Of a stretch of 64,000 nucleotides of DNA, positions 36,940 through 46,098 are shown piece by piece. The position numbers were made by a program, and so were the translations under genes. Position 1 is the first letter of the stretch. Every line of letters starts with the position of its first letter. This stretch comes from Agrobacterium sp. a22-2 (GTDB taxonomy: Bacteria > Pseudomonadota > Alphaproteobacteria > Rhizobiales > Rhizobiaceae): positions 62,001 through 126,000 of the forward strand of contig NZ_JAAXMM010000003.1 of the NCBI RefSeq assembly GCF_012276985.1, given 5' to 3'. The notes under the pieces were generated by a model. That model ran no database searches and was not told the origin of the DNA. It saw only the letters and a list, made by a program, of their open reading frames with translations.

Positions 36940-38883
36940 TCAGAACTCAGACCATTCCGGTTCCTGCTTCACAGCAGTGTTGCCCTGGAAGGCTTTGCTC
37001 AGCTTCTGGTTAAGCTGGTGTGCAGGGGATGCCGATGGGCGATGGTTGGCGCCGGCAATGACAGTTCGCTTCGCAATTTTCTGCGGGTTCTGTTCAGCGC
37101 TTCCGGCCAGCTTGAACTGTGCCATCAGCTTAGAGAGCGCGGCGGCTTCACTCGCAAGACTGTGGCTGGCGGCTGTCGTTTCTTCGACCATTGCGGCATT
37201 CTGCTGAGTGCCCTGATCCATCGTGTTGACGGCCGTGTTTATCTCCTGGAGACCGATCGATTGCTCGCGGGATGCTTCCGCGATTGCATGAACGTGTCGG
37301 TTTATCTCCTGGACTTCGGAGACGATCACATCGAGAGCCTTGCCGGCGTCACCGACCAGGGCGACTCCTGCCTGAACCTGGTCACCGGACGCGGTGATCA
37401 GGGCCTTAATTTCCTTGGCAGCATTGGCAGAGCGTTGTGCAAGTTCACGAACCTCCTGGGCAACAACGGCGAAGCCTTTGCCTGCATCGCCCGCGCGGGC
37501 CGCTTCCACCCCGGCATTGAGTGCAAGAAGGTTGGTCTGGAAGGCGATATCGTCGATTACGCCGATGATATTGCTGATTTCATTCGACGATTGCTCGATG
37601 CGATGCATGGCCTTGACGGCATTGCGAACCACTTCTCCGGATTTTTCCGCACCATCTCGTGTGCGCGCAACGAGCTGACTGGCTTCGCTGGCACGTTTCG
37701 AAGCATCCTTGACCGTGGTGGTGATCTCTTCAAGGGCAGCAGCTGTCTCCTCAACAGAGGCCGCTTGTTGCTCCGTGCGTTTGGAGAGGTCGTCCGCGGA
37801 GGAGCGGATCTGGTTGGAGCCTGCTCCAATTGCGCTGGCATTGGCACCGACAGCGTTAAGAGCTTCGTTGAGTTTGATGACGGCCGCGTTGAAATCCTGG
37901 CGAAGTGAATCGAGATCCGATGTGAATGGCTGCTCGATGCGGTAGGCGAGATCGCCGTCGGCTAGAACTCCAAGTGCCTTTCCAAGTGCTTGCATGGCCT
38001 GCTGAAGATCAGCGGCTTCAGCTGCCTTCTCCTCCTCACGCTTGCGGCGGTCATTTTCGCTCATTGAGCGATCAGATTCAGCCTGTTGCTCAATGCGTAT
38101 CCGTTCAATCGCGTTGGCGCGGAACACGGCAACGGCGGCGGCCATATCACCAACCTCGTCCTTGCGATCCAGTCCATCGATCGTGGCCTGTGTTTCGCCG
38201 GCAGCCAGCGATACCATACGCTCGCGTAATTTCGCCATTGGCGATGTGATGCCTTTGTGCGCGATGGTCATTGCGATGGCCACGGCCAATGCAATACCGG
38301 CGAGCATGCCGCAGATGGCATAGAGGATCGTCGCCGAAACAGAGTCAGACAGTTGCTTGGCGCCACTGTTCAAGAGTTCTGCCATTGCGCCATTGTTCGC
38401 CCCGAATTTGGGGGACAAGTCGATGATGGCCTGATCGAGTTTGATGGAGAGGGCAGCAACCTGCGCGCGGTCACCGGCAACATGCGCCTTGAGAAGATCG
38501 TCTCCAATCGCCTTGAGGCCATCGGCGCCTGCGATCAGCTCATCGATTGCCGTCTTGCGGCTCGGAACCAGGGCCGGAATCTGCGAAAGCCGGTCACGGG
38601 CGCCTGAAAATTCCTTGGAAAAGCGGGCAGAAAGATCCTGGAAAGCCGGCGTACCTGGATCCTGTGTCAGAGCGCGGCTCAACCATGTGGTCGATGTCCA
38701 GATGCCGGCAGCACCGCGGGGACCAAAGGTCGCCGCATTGCTTTCGCGTTGCAGGAATCCGCTATAGGCGTCGTTTGCAGCATCAAACCTGCCCGCAACA
38801 AACATCAGGCCGGCGAGTGAAATGAATCCGAGTATGGCGATGGCCATAAGAAATTTGGTTTTGATCTTCAAGTTCTTGAACAT
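36940..38883 (-). CDS. Methyl-accepting chemotaxis protein
   Basis: 647 residues from ATG 38883 (AAAGG eight bases upstream). TM1 is near residues 10-30, a periplasmic four-helix-type sensor reaches to about 190, TM2 ([20 protein letters not shown]) is near 195-215, and HAMP domains follow ([24 protein letters not shown]). The signalling tip near residue 490 has the invariant [19 protein letters not shown] and [19 protein letters not shown]. The protein ends EPEWSEF, a W-x-x-F tail of the sort that tethers CheR/CheB. Ligand unknown. It lies next to the H2 sensor genes but has its own terminator and promoter region. Confidence 0.94.
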   Translation of the reverse strand: MFKNLKIKTKFLMAIAILGFISLAGLMFVAGRFDAANDAYSGFLQRESNAATFGPRGAAGIWTSTTWLSRALTQDPGTPAFQDLSARFSKEFSGARDRLSQIPALVPSRKTAIDELIAGADGLKAIGDDLLKAHVAGDRAQVAALSIKLDQAIIDLSPKFGANNGAMAELLNSGAKQLSDSVSATILYAICGMLAGIALAVAIAMTIAHKGITSPMAKLRERMVSLAAGETQATIDGLDRKDEVGDMAAAVAVFRANAIERIRIEQQAESDRSMSENDRRKREEEKAAEAADLQQAMQALGKALGVLADGDLAYRIEQPFTSDLDSLRQDFNAAVIKLNEALNAVGANASAIGAGSNQIRSSADDLSKRTEQQAASVEETAAALEEITTTVKDASKRASEASQLVARTRDGAEKSGEVVRNAVKAMHRIEQSSNEISNIIGVIDDIAFQTNLLALNAGVEAARAGDAGKGFAVVAQEVRELAQRSANAAKEIKALITASGDQVQAGVALVGDAGKALDVIVSEVQEINRHVHAIAEASREQSIGLQEINTAVNTMDQGTQQNAAMVEETTAASHSLASEAAALSKLMAQFKLAGSAEQNPQKIAKRTVIAGANHRPSASPAHQLNQKLSKAFQGNTAVKQEPEWSEF

Positions 38884-39263
38884 GCGGCTACCTTTAAAAG
38901 GGCTAAAAATAGGTGTGGCGCTTGACGGGGAGGGAGGGGGAATTGTGTCGGCGTGGACAACGCACATCATGCACAAGATCGATCAAACCTGATCGGATGT
39001 CCCGAATAGCGACGAGACCATGGAGGATTAAAGAAACATTTAAACTTCCGAAGGGCGGATGCATTTTTCGCCGCAGCCCCCCCTCCGATTACCAGATTTT
39101 ACGGTCCCGTATTCAGGTCTGATTGACCAAGCTCTCAGAAGGCGGACATCGAAGGTTGCGAGCGCTGCTGCGGTTGCTAACAAACCTTGGGCCGTGATTT
39201 TGGCTCCCCGTTTCGGCGGTCCAGTTCGATATGAAATCAAATCCTTTTCCGAGAGGTACTCCA
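38884..39263. other. Divergent intergenic region, chemoreceptor / SMP-30 gene
   Basis: About 380 bases between two divergent starts. I see no open frame, no clear dyad and no confident -35/-10 pair. Confidence 0.4.
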
Positions 39264-40307
39264 TTGGATTACACACGCAGAAATATCATTGTCGCGTCGG
39301 CAGCGGCGCTCGCGAGCACAGCCGTGCCGAGAGCCGGCAATGCTCAGTCCTTTGAATTCAAACCCAACCAGCGCTACCCGGACCCTGCCGTCACGATTCT
39401 TGACCCAAGCTTTGCCAAATACAGGATTAACAGCAGTACGCTCGAACAGGTCGCAACCGGCGCACGTTGGCTGGAAGGGCCGGTCTGGTTTGGCGATGGG
39501 CGCTATCTGTTGGTCAGCGACATTCCGAACAATCGTATCATGCGTTACGACGAGGCGAATGGAACCTGGAGTGTATTTCGCGACAACGCCAACTACACGA
39601 ACGGCCACACGCGTGACCAGCAGGGACGCCTGGTTTCTTGCGAACACCTGACACGCCGCGTGACCCGGACGGAATATGATGGCAGCATCACCGTCCTGGC
39701 CGACAGGTTCAATGGCAAGCCGCTGAATTCTCCGAACGATATCATTTGCAAATCCGACGGCTCGATCTGGTTCACGGATCCGCCCTTTGGCATCGGCGGC
39801 GAGTGGGAAGGCGAAAAGGCCACGCCAGAATTGCCGCATTCCGTCTACCGCATCTCGCCAGAGGGCAAGCTCAGCCTTGTGACGGCGGAACTCAAAGGCC
39901 CGAACGGCCTGGCATTCTCACCTGACGAAAAAAGGCTCTACATTGTTGAAGGTCGTGCCGCGCCGCACCGCATCATCTGGAGCTACGATGTCGGTGCTGA
40001 CGGTGTTGAGCTGTCGAACAAAACGGCGCTTGTAACCGCTGATGATGGCGGCGGCCTTGACGGCATCAAGGTGGACGTTGACGGCAATATCTGGTGCGGA
40101 TGGGGCAGCAGCGGCGCTCCCGGGGCAAAGCCGGAAGAGCTGGACGGTGTGAAAGTCTTCAATTCGGCTGGCAAGGCAATCGGGTTCATCCGGCTCCCAG
40201 AGCGCTGCCCGAACATTGTCTTCGGTGGTTCGAAAAAAAATCGTCTGTTCATGGCAAGCAGCCATTCGGTCTATGCACTTTACGTTGAGACCAAAGGCGC
40301 CGTCTGA
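39264..40307 (+). CDS. Exported SMP-30/gluconolactonase-like protein
   Basis: 347 residues if the TTG at 39264 is used. It has a GAGAGG site seven bases upstream, whereas the ATG at 39231 has none and would put 11 residues before the signal. The N-terminus DYTRRNIIVASAAALAST is a twin-arginine signal with AGNA cleavage. The body is a six-bladed propeller of the SMP-30/gluconolactonase/LRE family: WLEGPVWFGDG, SDIPNNRIMRYD, LNSPNDIICKSDGSIWFTDPPFG and GPNGLAFSPDEKRLYI, with the Glu, Asn and Asp metal ligands. It probably opens a sugar lactone in the periplasm. It lies beside the sugar transport locus but is followed by a terminator. Confidence 0.88.
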   Translation: MDYTRRNIIVASAAALASTAVPRAGNAQSFEFKPNQRYPDPAVTILDPSFAKYRINSSTLEQVATGARWLEGPVWFGDGRYLLVSDIPNNRIMRYDEANGTWSVFRDNANYTNGHTRDQQGRLVSCEHLTRRVTRTEYDGSITVLADRFNGKPLNSPNDIICKSDGSIWFTDPPFGIGGEWEGEKATPELPHSVYRISPEGKLSLVTAELKGPNGLAFSPDEKRLYIVEGRAAPHRIIWSYDVGADGVELSNKTALVTADDGGGLDGIKVDVDGNIWCGWGSSGAPGAKPEELDGVKVFNSAGKAIGFIRLPERCPNIVFGGSKKNRLFMASSHSVYALYVETKGAV

Positions 40308-40324
40308 CATCACCAATGCCAATC

Positions 40325-40358
40325 GGGGCGGCAGTCTTGGAACGGGTTCTGCCGCCCC
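40325..40358 (+). terminator. Hairpin terminator after the SMP-30 gene
   Basis: GGGGCGGCAG-N14-CTGCCGCCCC, a perfect 10-base stem 17 bases after the stop. A T-run is missing, so it may be bidirectional or protein-assisted. Confidence 0.6.
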
Positions 40359-40454
40359 TGTCATTGGGGAATGACAGACGCGTGCGACGTTCGGTATTGG
40401 CGGCTTTCAATATCCATTCGGCATGGCCCATGTCTAACCTGGCCCCAGCGTAGG

Positions 40455-40568
40455 TCAAAAGGACAGGTCGAGAACCTTGCCTTCGAACAGGCGATCGCGT
40501 GAGCCTTCGAGGTGGTGGTGCATGAAATCGCGGGCGTTTTCGGCGCGGCCGTCGACGATTGTCGCAGG
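40455..40568 (-). pseudogene. C-terminal relic of a GntR/FadR-family regulator
   Basis: The frame reads 37 residues to a stop, with GRAENARDFMHHHLEGSRDRLFEGKVLDLSF. This matches the last helix of FCD domains of FadR-type GntR regulators ('...G.AE.AR..M..HL...R..L'). The N-terminal nine-tenths is missing, and a stop lies just upstream in frame. It sits directly after the last permease gene, suggesting that a regulator once encoded there was deleted. Confidence 0.5.
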
Positions 40569-40599
40569 CACTCAGCGATAGGCGGCAGGCTCAGCGGCT

Positions 40600-41445
40600 T
40601 CAGCTCTTGACCGAACCCGCCGTCATGCCGGCCAGGAAATAGCGCTGGGCGACCAGGTAAAGCACCAGCAGCGGCAGCGAGCCGAGCACGCTCATCGCCA
40701 TCATCTCGTTCCATTCGAAGGCATGCTGCCCCATCAGAAGCTGGATGCCGATCGGCACCGTGCGCAGGTCCATCGACTTGGTCAGCGTCAGCGCGAAGAG
40801 GAACTCGTTCCAGGCCAGCAGGAAGGTGTAGACCGCGGTTGCGACAATGCCGGGGATGGAGACCGGGACGATGACCCGCCACAGTGCCGTCCAGCTCGAG
40901 CCGCCATCGACCAGCACCGCCTCGTCGAGTTCCTTGGGCAGTGTATTCAGATAGCCCGTCATCAGCAGAACGGCATAGGGCAGCGTGAACACCATGTAGG
41001 TCAGGATCAGTGCCAGATAGGTATCGAAGATCCGGAAGGCCACGACCATGCCGAAATAGGGAATGAGCAGCGTGATCGGCGGCACCGTCTGGGTGCTGAT
41101 GATGAAGATGTTCAGCGTATTCTTGAACCGGAACTGAAAACGGCTGAAACCGTAAGCCGTCACGATCGCGATGAGGAGCGTCAGAACAGTGACGACGCCT
41201 GCCACGAAATAGCTGTTGATGAAGAACCGGACTTTGACGGGATCGTTGAAGATCGTCAGATAGGCCGCAATCGTGAAATCGTCCGGCAGGAGCCTTGGCG
41301 GCAGGGCGAAGATTTCCCGGTTTGATTTGAGCGAACTGAAGAACATCCAGACGATCGGGAAGGCCGCAAAGACCAGCCCGACGGCAAGCCCGACATAGGT
41401 CACCACGGTCGGCAGGAGGGAATGCTTGAAGGAGCGTTTTGCCAT
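40600..41445 (-). CDS. Sugar ABC transporter permease (MalG/UgpE type)
   Basis: 281 residues with six predicted helices and the coupling motif ELDEAVLVDGGSSWTALWRVIVP near 180-200. The FPIVWMFFSSLKSNREIF segment after TM1 and the C-terminal QRYFLAGMTAGSVKS are typical of MalG-type CUT1 permeases. It is the last gene of the binding-protein operon, 6 bases after its partner permease. Confidence 0.93.
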   Translation of the reverse strand: MAKRSFKHSLLPTVVTYVGLAVGLVFAAFPIVWMFFSSLKSNREIFALPPRLLPDDFTIAAYLTIFNDPVKVRFFINSYFVAGVVTVLTLLIAIVTAYGFSRFQFRFKNTLNIFIISTQTVPPITLLIPYFGMVVAFRIFDTYLALILTYMVFTLPYAVLLMTGYLNTLPKELDEAVLVDGGSSWTALWRVIVPVSIPGIVATAVYTFLLAWNEFLFALTLTKSMDLRTVPIGIQLLMGQHAFEWNEMMAMSVLGSLPLLVLYLVAQRYFLAGMTAGSVKS

Positions 41446-41451
41446 GACCGG

Positions 41452-42381
41452 TTACCTGCGCTGCTGGTGCTTGATATAGAAATAGGTGACGCTCATCGAG
41501 ATGATCAGAATGACGATGGCGCTCGCCGAGGCCAGCGAAAATTCGTAGCGGGAGAATGCCAGCTTGTAGGTATAGGTCGAGAGCATTTCCGTCGAATAGA
41601 TCGGGCCGCCGCCGGTGGTCATCCATACGAGCGGGAAGACCTGCATCGTCCAGATGAAATCGAGCAGTGCTATACTGATGATGATCGGCATCAGCTGCGG
41701 AATGGTGATGTACCAGAATTTCTCGACCTCGTTGGCCCCGTCGATGCCGGCCGCCTCATAAAGTTCTTTCGGAATGCCCTGCAACCCGGCCAGCAGGCTG
41801 ACCATGTAGAGCGGATAGCCGGCCCAGATATTGGCGAATGTCAGGGCGTGGATCGCCGTCTTGGTCGAGGAAAACCACTCCACCTTGAAGTCGATGATAT
41901 GGAGGGCCATCAGCACGCTGTTGACGACACCGTTCGGATCCAGCAGCAGTCGCCAGATGATGGCGATGATCACCGCCGTAAACAGCCACGGCAGGATGAA
42001 GAGGACGCGCAGGACGCTGCGGATCAGCGGGTCGACGCGATTGGTGTTCAACAGCAGCGCGAAGGCGAGACCGATGATGAAGTGGAAAACCACGCTCATG
42101 ACCGTGAAGTAGAGCGTCTGGCCGACGGACTGCCAGAAGACCGGATCCGCGAATAGGGTCAGGTAATTCTGGATCCCGACGAACGCGGCACCCTTTTTCA
42201 TGATGGCGCCATCCATCAATGAATAGCGCAGCACCATCAGCATGGGAAACAGCATCAGCAAGGTGAGGAGCAGGGTCGCGGGCGACACATAGAGATAGGG
42301 CGCCAACCTGCGCAATGTCCTGTAGCGGAATTTGCGCGCTTTGGGCCTTGTGTCGGCCACTGCCGGAGCGGAACCGTTCAT
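41452..42381 (-). CDS. Sugar ABC transporter permease (MalF/UgpA type)
   Basis: 309 residues from ATG 42381 (MNGSAPAVADTRPKARKF). Upstream frame extension would overlap the binding-protein gene. It has six helices (YLYVSPATLLLTLLMLFPML as TM1) and the coupling motif ELYEAAGIDGANEVEKFWYITIPQ. It pairs with the MalG-type permease. The ATPase is not in this operon; the likely partner is at 51476-52621. Confidence 0.93.
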   Translation of the reverse strand: MNGSAPAVADTRPKARKFRYRTLRRLAPYLYVSPATLLLTLLMLFPMLMVLRYSLMDGAIMKKGAAFVGIQNYLTLFADPVFWQSVGQTLYFTVMSVVFHFIIGLAFALLLNTNRVDPLIRSVLRVLFILPWLFTAVIIAIIWRLLLDPNGVVNSVLMALHIIDFKVEWFSSTKTAIHALTFANIWAGYPLYMVSLLAGLQGIPKELYEAAGIDGANEVEKFWYITIPQLMPIIISIALLDFIWTMQVFPLVWMTTGGGPIYSTEMLSTYTYKLAFSRYEFSLASASAIVILIISMSVTYFYIKHQQRR

Positions 42382-42411
42382 GAGACTTTCCAATCTGCCG
42401 AAGACTGCGAG

Positions 42412-42446
42412 GGGCACCGGCAGCGCATGAAGCGCAACCGGTGCCC
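42412..42446 (-). promoter_or_regulatory. Intra-operon hairpin after the sugar-binding-protein gene
   Basis: GGGCACCGG...CCGGTGCCC (9-base stem) enclosing a second GCGC-N5-GCGC stem, 17 bases after the binding-protein stop. It is likely to stabilise the binding-protein mRNA and lower permease expression. Confidence 0.6.
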
Positions 42447-42463
42447 GTGAATGCGTGGGTTGC

Positions 42464-43711
42464 CTAGAACTTGGCCAACCAGGCTTTCTGGGTATTGGCC
42501 GCAGCTTCCTTGGCGGTCTGGCCGCCGTCGAACATCTTCTGCACTTCGACATTCATGTCGCGCATCAGTTCTTCGGCAACCGGCAGGCCGACAAACTCGT
42601 TGGCCGGATAACCGCTCTGGAAGATCTTGAAGGCTTCCGCGAAGATAGGGTCGCCTTTGACGAAGTCCGGCTTCGCATTGACATTGCCCGGGAAGGCGTT
42701 GGCGATCGAGACGAGGCGACCGTTCACTTCGGCGCTCATCAGGAATTCGACCAGCTTCCAGGCTTCTTCCTTGTGTTCGCTGCCCTCGCTGACGCCGATG
42801 CCCCAGGACGCATAGGGCATGCCGCGCTTGCCGGTATAGCCATCGACGGCCGGCAGGGCGGAAATGCCGAACTTGAGGTCCGGGTTGCGTTCGCGGATGA
42901 GGTTCACGTGGGCGAGCGAGTCGACCATCATGCCGACGCGGCCGTTGACGAATTCCTCGACCTTGTCCTGCTCCTTCTTGGCAAAGATGCCGGGTGAAAT
43001 CACGCCGGCCTTGTTGAGCGACTGGATATAGTCGAGCGTGCCGACAACGGCTTCGTTTTCGAGATCAGGCTTGCCATCCTTCATCATCGAGGCGCCGGAT
43101 GCCCAGACCCAGGACATGACGTCGTTCTGGATGCCGCCTGGCGATTGCAGCGACAGCGGCAAAACCCAGCCATACTGGTTTTTGGACGCGTCGGTCATTT
43201 TCTTCGCGGCTTCGACGAATTCGCTGCGTGTGGACGGCATCGTTTCGACGCCGGCCGCCTTGGCGAGATCGAGGTTGACGAAAACCGGGTACACGAAGGA
43301 GGCGAGCGGGAACATCACGCTCTTGCCATCCACCTTGACGATGTCGGTTATCTGGCTCCGGTCATATTTGGCCTTGTCCATCAATTCGTCCAGCGAGGCA
43401 ATGGCGCCCTGCTTGGACAGGCCGTTGACCCATGCGCCGTCGAGGCCAACCACGTCGCTCAGCGTGCCGGAGGCAGCGCCGACAACGATCTGGTCGCGGG
43501 TCGAGGAATAGGGACCGCTGACCAGCGTGACCTTGATGCCCGGATTTTTCGCTTCAAAATCGTCCATGATGCCGCGCAGGGCGCCGGCCGGCATTTCCGG
43601 CTCCCACCATTGGATGAATTCGATGGTGGTGTCGGCATAGGCTGCTGTTGCGCAAAGCGCCCATGCTGCAACGGCTGCCCGCATCGTATTGCCGAATTGT
43701 TTGAAATTCAT
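42464..43711 (-). CDS. Sugar ABC transporter substrate-binding protein (CUT1, family 1)
   Basis: 415 residues with a Sec signal peptide (cleavage near residue 26, AAYADTTIEF) and family-1 features: IEFIQWWEPEMPAGALRGIMDDFEAKNPGIKV, DVVGLDGAWV and PYASWGIGVSEGSEHKEEAWKLVEFL. GGGAGG precedes the ATG at 43711. It is the first gene of the transporter operon and lies divergent to the LacI regulator. Mono- or oligosaccharides, polyols or glycosides are typical ligands; the exact one cannot be read. Confidence 0.93.
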   Translation of the reverse strand: MNFKQFGNTMRAAVAAWALCATAAYADTTIEFIQWWEPEMPAGALRGIMDDFEAKNPGIKVTLVSGPYSSTRDQIVVGAASGTLSDVVGLDGAWVNGLSKQGAIASLDELMDKAKYDRSQITDIVKVDGKSVMFPLASFVYPVFVNLDLAKAAGVETMPSTRSEFVEAAKKMTDASKNQYGWVLPLSLQSPGGIQNDVMSWVWASGASMMKDGKPDLENEAVVGTLDYIQSLNKAGVISPGIFAKKEQDKVEEFVNGRVGMMVDSLAHVNLIRERNPDLKFGISALPAVDGYTGKRGMPYASWGIGVSEGSEHKEEAWKLVEFLMSAEVNGRLVSIANAFPGNVNAKPDFVKGDPIFAEAFKIFQSGYPANEFVGLPVAEELMRDMNVEVQKMFDGGQTAKEAAANTQKAWLAKF

Positions 43712-44114
43712 GTCTGCCTCCCAGTAGACTATGCGTTGATCGATCCTCCCAGATCGGATTGGAAGTAGGTTCCTGGAGCCATCCCATGTCAACGGCGAAA
43801 TGCGAAAGCAGCCGGATCGAAGGGCATATTTTCCCTGTTTTTCATGATAAGCTTATGAAATTCAACGATAATAAAAATTTGCGCGCGAAAAATTTCTATC
43901 CCAATTTCTATTGCTTGTGGAGCATTATTTCTTTACTTTCGTAAACAAATGAAAGGGTGTATTGAAATCCGATAGCTGTCGTCGCGCATGGTAGGACAAT
44001 CGCTCGCGAATGGAGAACCGGCCCCTTGCACAGTCTTGGTCCGGACACCGATATGCGGCTTTGAACACTCGGAAATCGCCGCTGCGCGGTGGTTTGCAGG
44101 CATTGGGAACGTGA
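43712..44114. promoter_or_regulatory. Divergent control region, sugar-binding-protein gene / lacI-type gene
   Basis: About 400 AT-rich bases without a gene. It contains an ATAAAAATTTG-CGCGCG-AAAAA block (43871-43892) that resembles a block before the ATPase gene at 51251-51271. It also has an inverted repeat TTTCAT-N9-ATGAAA (43840-43860). Either may be the operator of the adjacent LacI-type regulator. Confidence 0.45.
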
Positions 44115-45149
44115 ATGGCCAAGAAGACATACAAATCCATGGACGATTTTGCCGGCGCCTGCGGTGTCTCGCGCCCGACGCTTTCGAAATATTTCGACGA
44201 CCCGACGCAGATCAAGGAGGTGACCCGCAAGCGCATCGAGGCGGCGCTGAAGAAGTCGAGCTTCGAGCCCAATCTCTTTGCCCGCCACCTCAACCGCAAG
44301 CGCACCAAGAATATCGGCATTCTGGTGCCGACCATGTCGGATCCTTTCTACGTGCAGGTGGTCTCGCTGATCGAGCTCGAATTGCGCGACAAGGGTTTCT
44401 GGCCCGTCCAACTGTCCTCCCATACGCGACCGGAGCTTGAGGAGGAGGCAGTCCGGACACTGATGTCCCTCAAGGTCGCCGGCGCCATCGTTGCGCCTCT
44501 TGGGCCTGGTTCGCGTCGTTCCGCTCTGGAGAGGCTGACCGATGCGATCCCTGTCGTCTGTTTCGACAGCCCCGCCATGTTCGACCTGCCCTTCGTCGGC
44601 AACGACAACGCGCAGAGCGTCGCTGCCATCGTGCAATATCTCTGTCGGTCCGGCGAGCCGCCGATCTTCCTGGATGTTCCCCATATGCTGGCCAATACCA
44701 ACGAACGGACGGAAAGCTATCGCGCTACGATGATCCGCGAGGGGTATTCGCCTGAGGTCATCGAATGCGACGCGCCGCCGTCCTGGGAGTTCGAGCGGCT
44801 GGGCTATGAGCAGATGCAAAGAATTCTCTCGAAGGGCGGCCTGCCGGGCAAGACGCTTCTGTGCGCCAACGACCGCTTCGCCTTCGGCGCCATGGCGGCG
44901 GCCTTTGCGTCCGGACTGAAGATCGGTCGGGCGGAAGGCTGCGACGTGCGGATCGCCGGCCACGACGACCATCCGCTCAGCCGCTATGCCTGTCCGTCCC
45001 TGACGACCATGGCCCAGAATGCTCAGGAGATCGCGGCCAAGGCGGTTGAAATCCTGTTGCTCAGCATGGAAGACGATGCCGCCGATCGCGAGCTTGCCGC
45101 CAACAGGGTCATTCTGGAGGCAACACTGGTGATGCGCGATTCTGCCTGA
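44115..45149 (+). CDS. LacI-family transcriptional regulator
   Basis: 344 residues. The N-terminal LacI helix-turn-helix (YKSMDDFAGACGVSRPTLSKYFDDPTQIKEVTRKRIEAAL, 6-45) and hinge are followed by a periplasmic-binding-protein-like effector domain (KNIGILVPTMSDPFYVQVVSLIE; VGNDNAQSVAAIV; LLCANDRFAFGAM; RIAGHDDHPLSR). The DNA-recognition helix has SRPTLSKYF instead of the common S..TVSR.L, so its operator may be unusual. It probably represses the divergent transporter operon and perhaps the hydrolase/dehydrogenase pair that converges on it. Confidence 0.92.
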   Translation: MAKKTYKSMDDFAGACGVSRPTLSKYFDDPTQIKEVTRKRIEAALKKSSFEPNLFARHLNRKRTKNIGILVPTMSDPFYVQVVSLIELELRDKGFWPVQLSSHTRPELEEEAVRTLMSLKVAGAIVAPLGPGSRRSALERLTDAIPVVCFDSPAMFDLPFVGNDNAQSVAAIVQYLCRSGEPPIFLDVPHMLANTNERTESYRATMIREGYSPEVIECDAPPSWEFERLGYEQMQRILSKGGLPGKTLLCANDRFAFGAMAAAFASGLKIGRAEGCDVRIAGHDDHPLSRYACPSLTTMAQNAQEIAAKAVEILLLSMEDDAADRELAANRVILEATLVMRDSA

Positions 45150-45162
45150 CAGCCTATCCGTC

Positions 45163-46098
45163 TCATCCCCCGAATGCCGGATCCATGGAGCGCCATGCCT
45201 GCGCGATTGCGTCCAGAGCGTCGCGCGCTTCCGGTATGGCGCCGCCCATGGAAAGAAATCCATGGATCTGCCCAGGCCAGATGCGCAGGCTGGCGCGCGC
45301 TTCCGCCTGGAGGAGTTCGGCATAGGCAAGGCCCTCTTCGAACAGCACATCGTGTCCGGCCAGCACGATGAAGGCCGGCGCAACATCCTGTAGTGAGGCC
45401 GCGCAGAGTGGTGAGGCGCGCCAGTCGGCCAGATCTGCGCCCGCCGGCAGATAATGGTCGCGAAACCAGCGCATGCCGGCCGCCGTCAGGCCGAAATCCT
45501 GGCCATAGCGCCGGTAGCTGTCCGACGCTTGGCGTTGATCCGTGACCGGATAGATCAGGACCTGTCCTATGATGGGTGGCACTGCTGCATCGCGGGCCAT
45601 CAAGGCGAGGATGGATGCCAGATTTCCACCGGCGCTGTCGCCGGCGACAAGAATACGTTTCGGGTCGATGCCGAGCGCGCCGGCCTGTTCGTTCATCCAG
45701 ATCAGTGTGGCGGCGCAATCCTCGACTGCGGCCGGAAAGGGGTGTTCCGGTGCCAGCCGATAATCGGGCGAGACGACCACAGCCCCGACGGCATTGGCAA
45801 GGATACGGCAGATATCCTCGTGGGTTTCCGGCGCGCCGATCACCCAGCCGCCGCCATGAAGGTAGAGCAGCGCCGGCGCGTCATGGTCAGGCGCGCCGCG
45901 CCCGCGCCAGATCTTCAGCCTGATGTCACCGATCCGGCGTTCCGTTACGGCATCGACCTCTTCGAGCGGGTTCTGCATCCGGGAAAAGCCATCCAGATAC
46001 TGCTGCCTTGCCTCCTGCGGTGTGCAATCCTCGACAGGCTTTTCCGGATCGCCCGGCCAGGTAAGGGCGCGAATGGCGGAGGCGTCCAAACCACTCAT
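45163..46098 (-). CDS. Alpha/beta hydrolase of the hormone-sensitive-lipase family
   Basis: 311 residues. The oxyanion motif LYLHGGGWVIG (near 78-88) and nucleophile elbow VAGDSAGGNLA are diagnostic of the HSL branch. The acid and base are in GHDVLFEEG and GQIHGFLSM. These are carboxylesterases with no signal peptide, so it acts inside the cell. In this sugar locus it may release an acyl or lactone group from an imported sugar derivative. The start overlaps the dehydrogenase stop by 4 bases. Confidence 0.88.
   Translation of the reverse strand: MSGLDASAIRALTWPGDPEKPVEDCTPQEARQQYLDGFSRMQNPLEEVDAVTERRIGDIRLKIWRGRGAPDHDAPALLYLHGGGWVIGAPETHEDICRILANAVGAVVVSPDYRLAPEHPFPAAVEDCAATLIWMNEQAGALGIDPKRILVAGDSAGGNLASILALMARDAAVPPIIGQVLIYPVTDQRQASDSYRRYGQDFGLTAAGMRWFRDHYLPAGADLADWRASPLCAASLQDVAPAFIVLAGHDVLFEEGLAYAELLQAEARASLRIWPGQIHGFLSMGGAIPEARDALDAIAQAWRSMDPAFGG

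Noticed and set aside
43908-45386. 492-codon minus-strand frame
   Set aside because: Antisense to the LacI-family gene, which has complete DNA-binding and effector domains.
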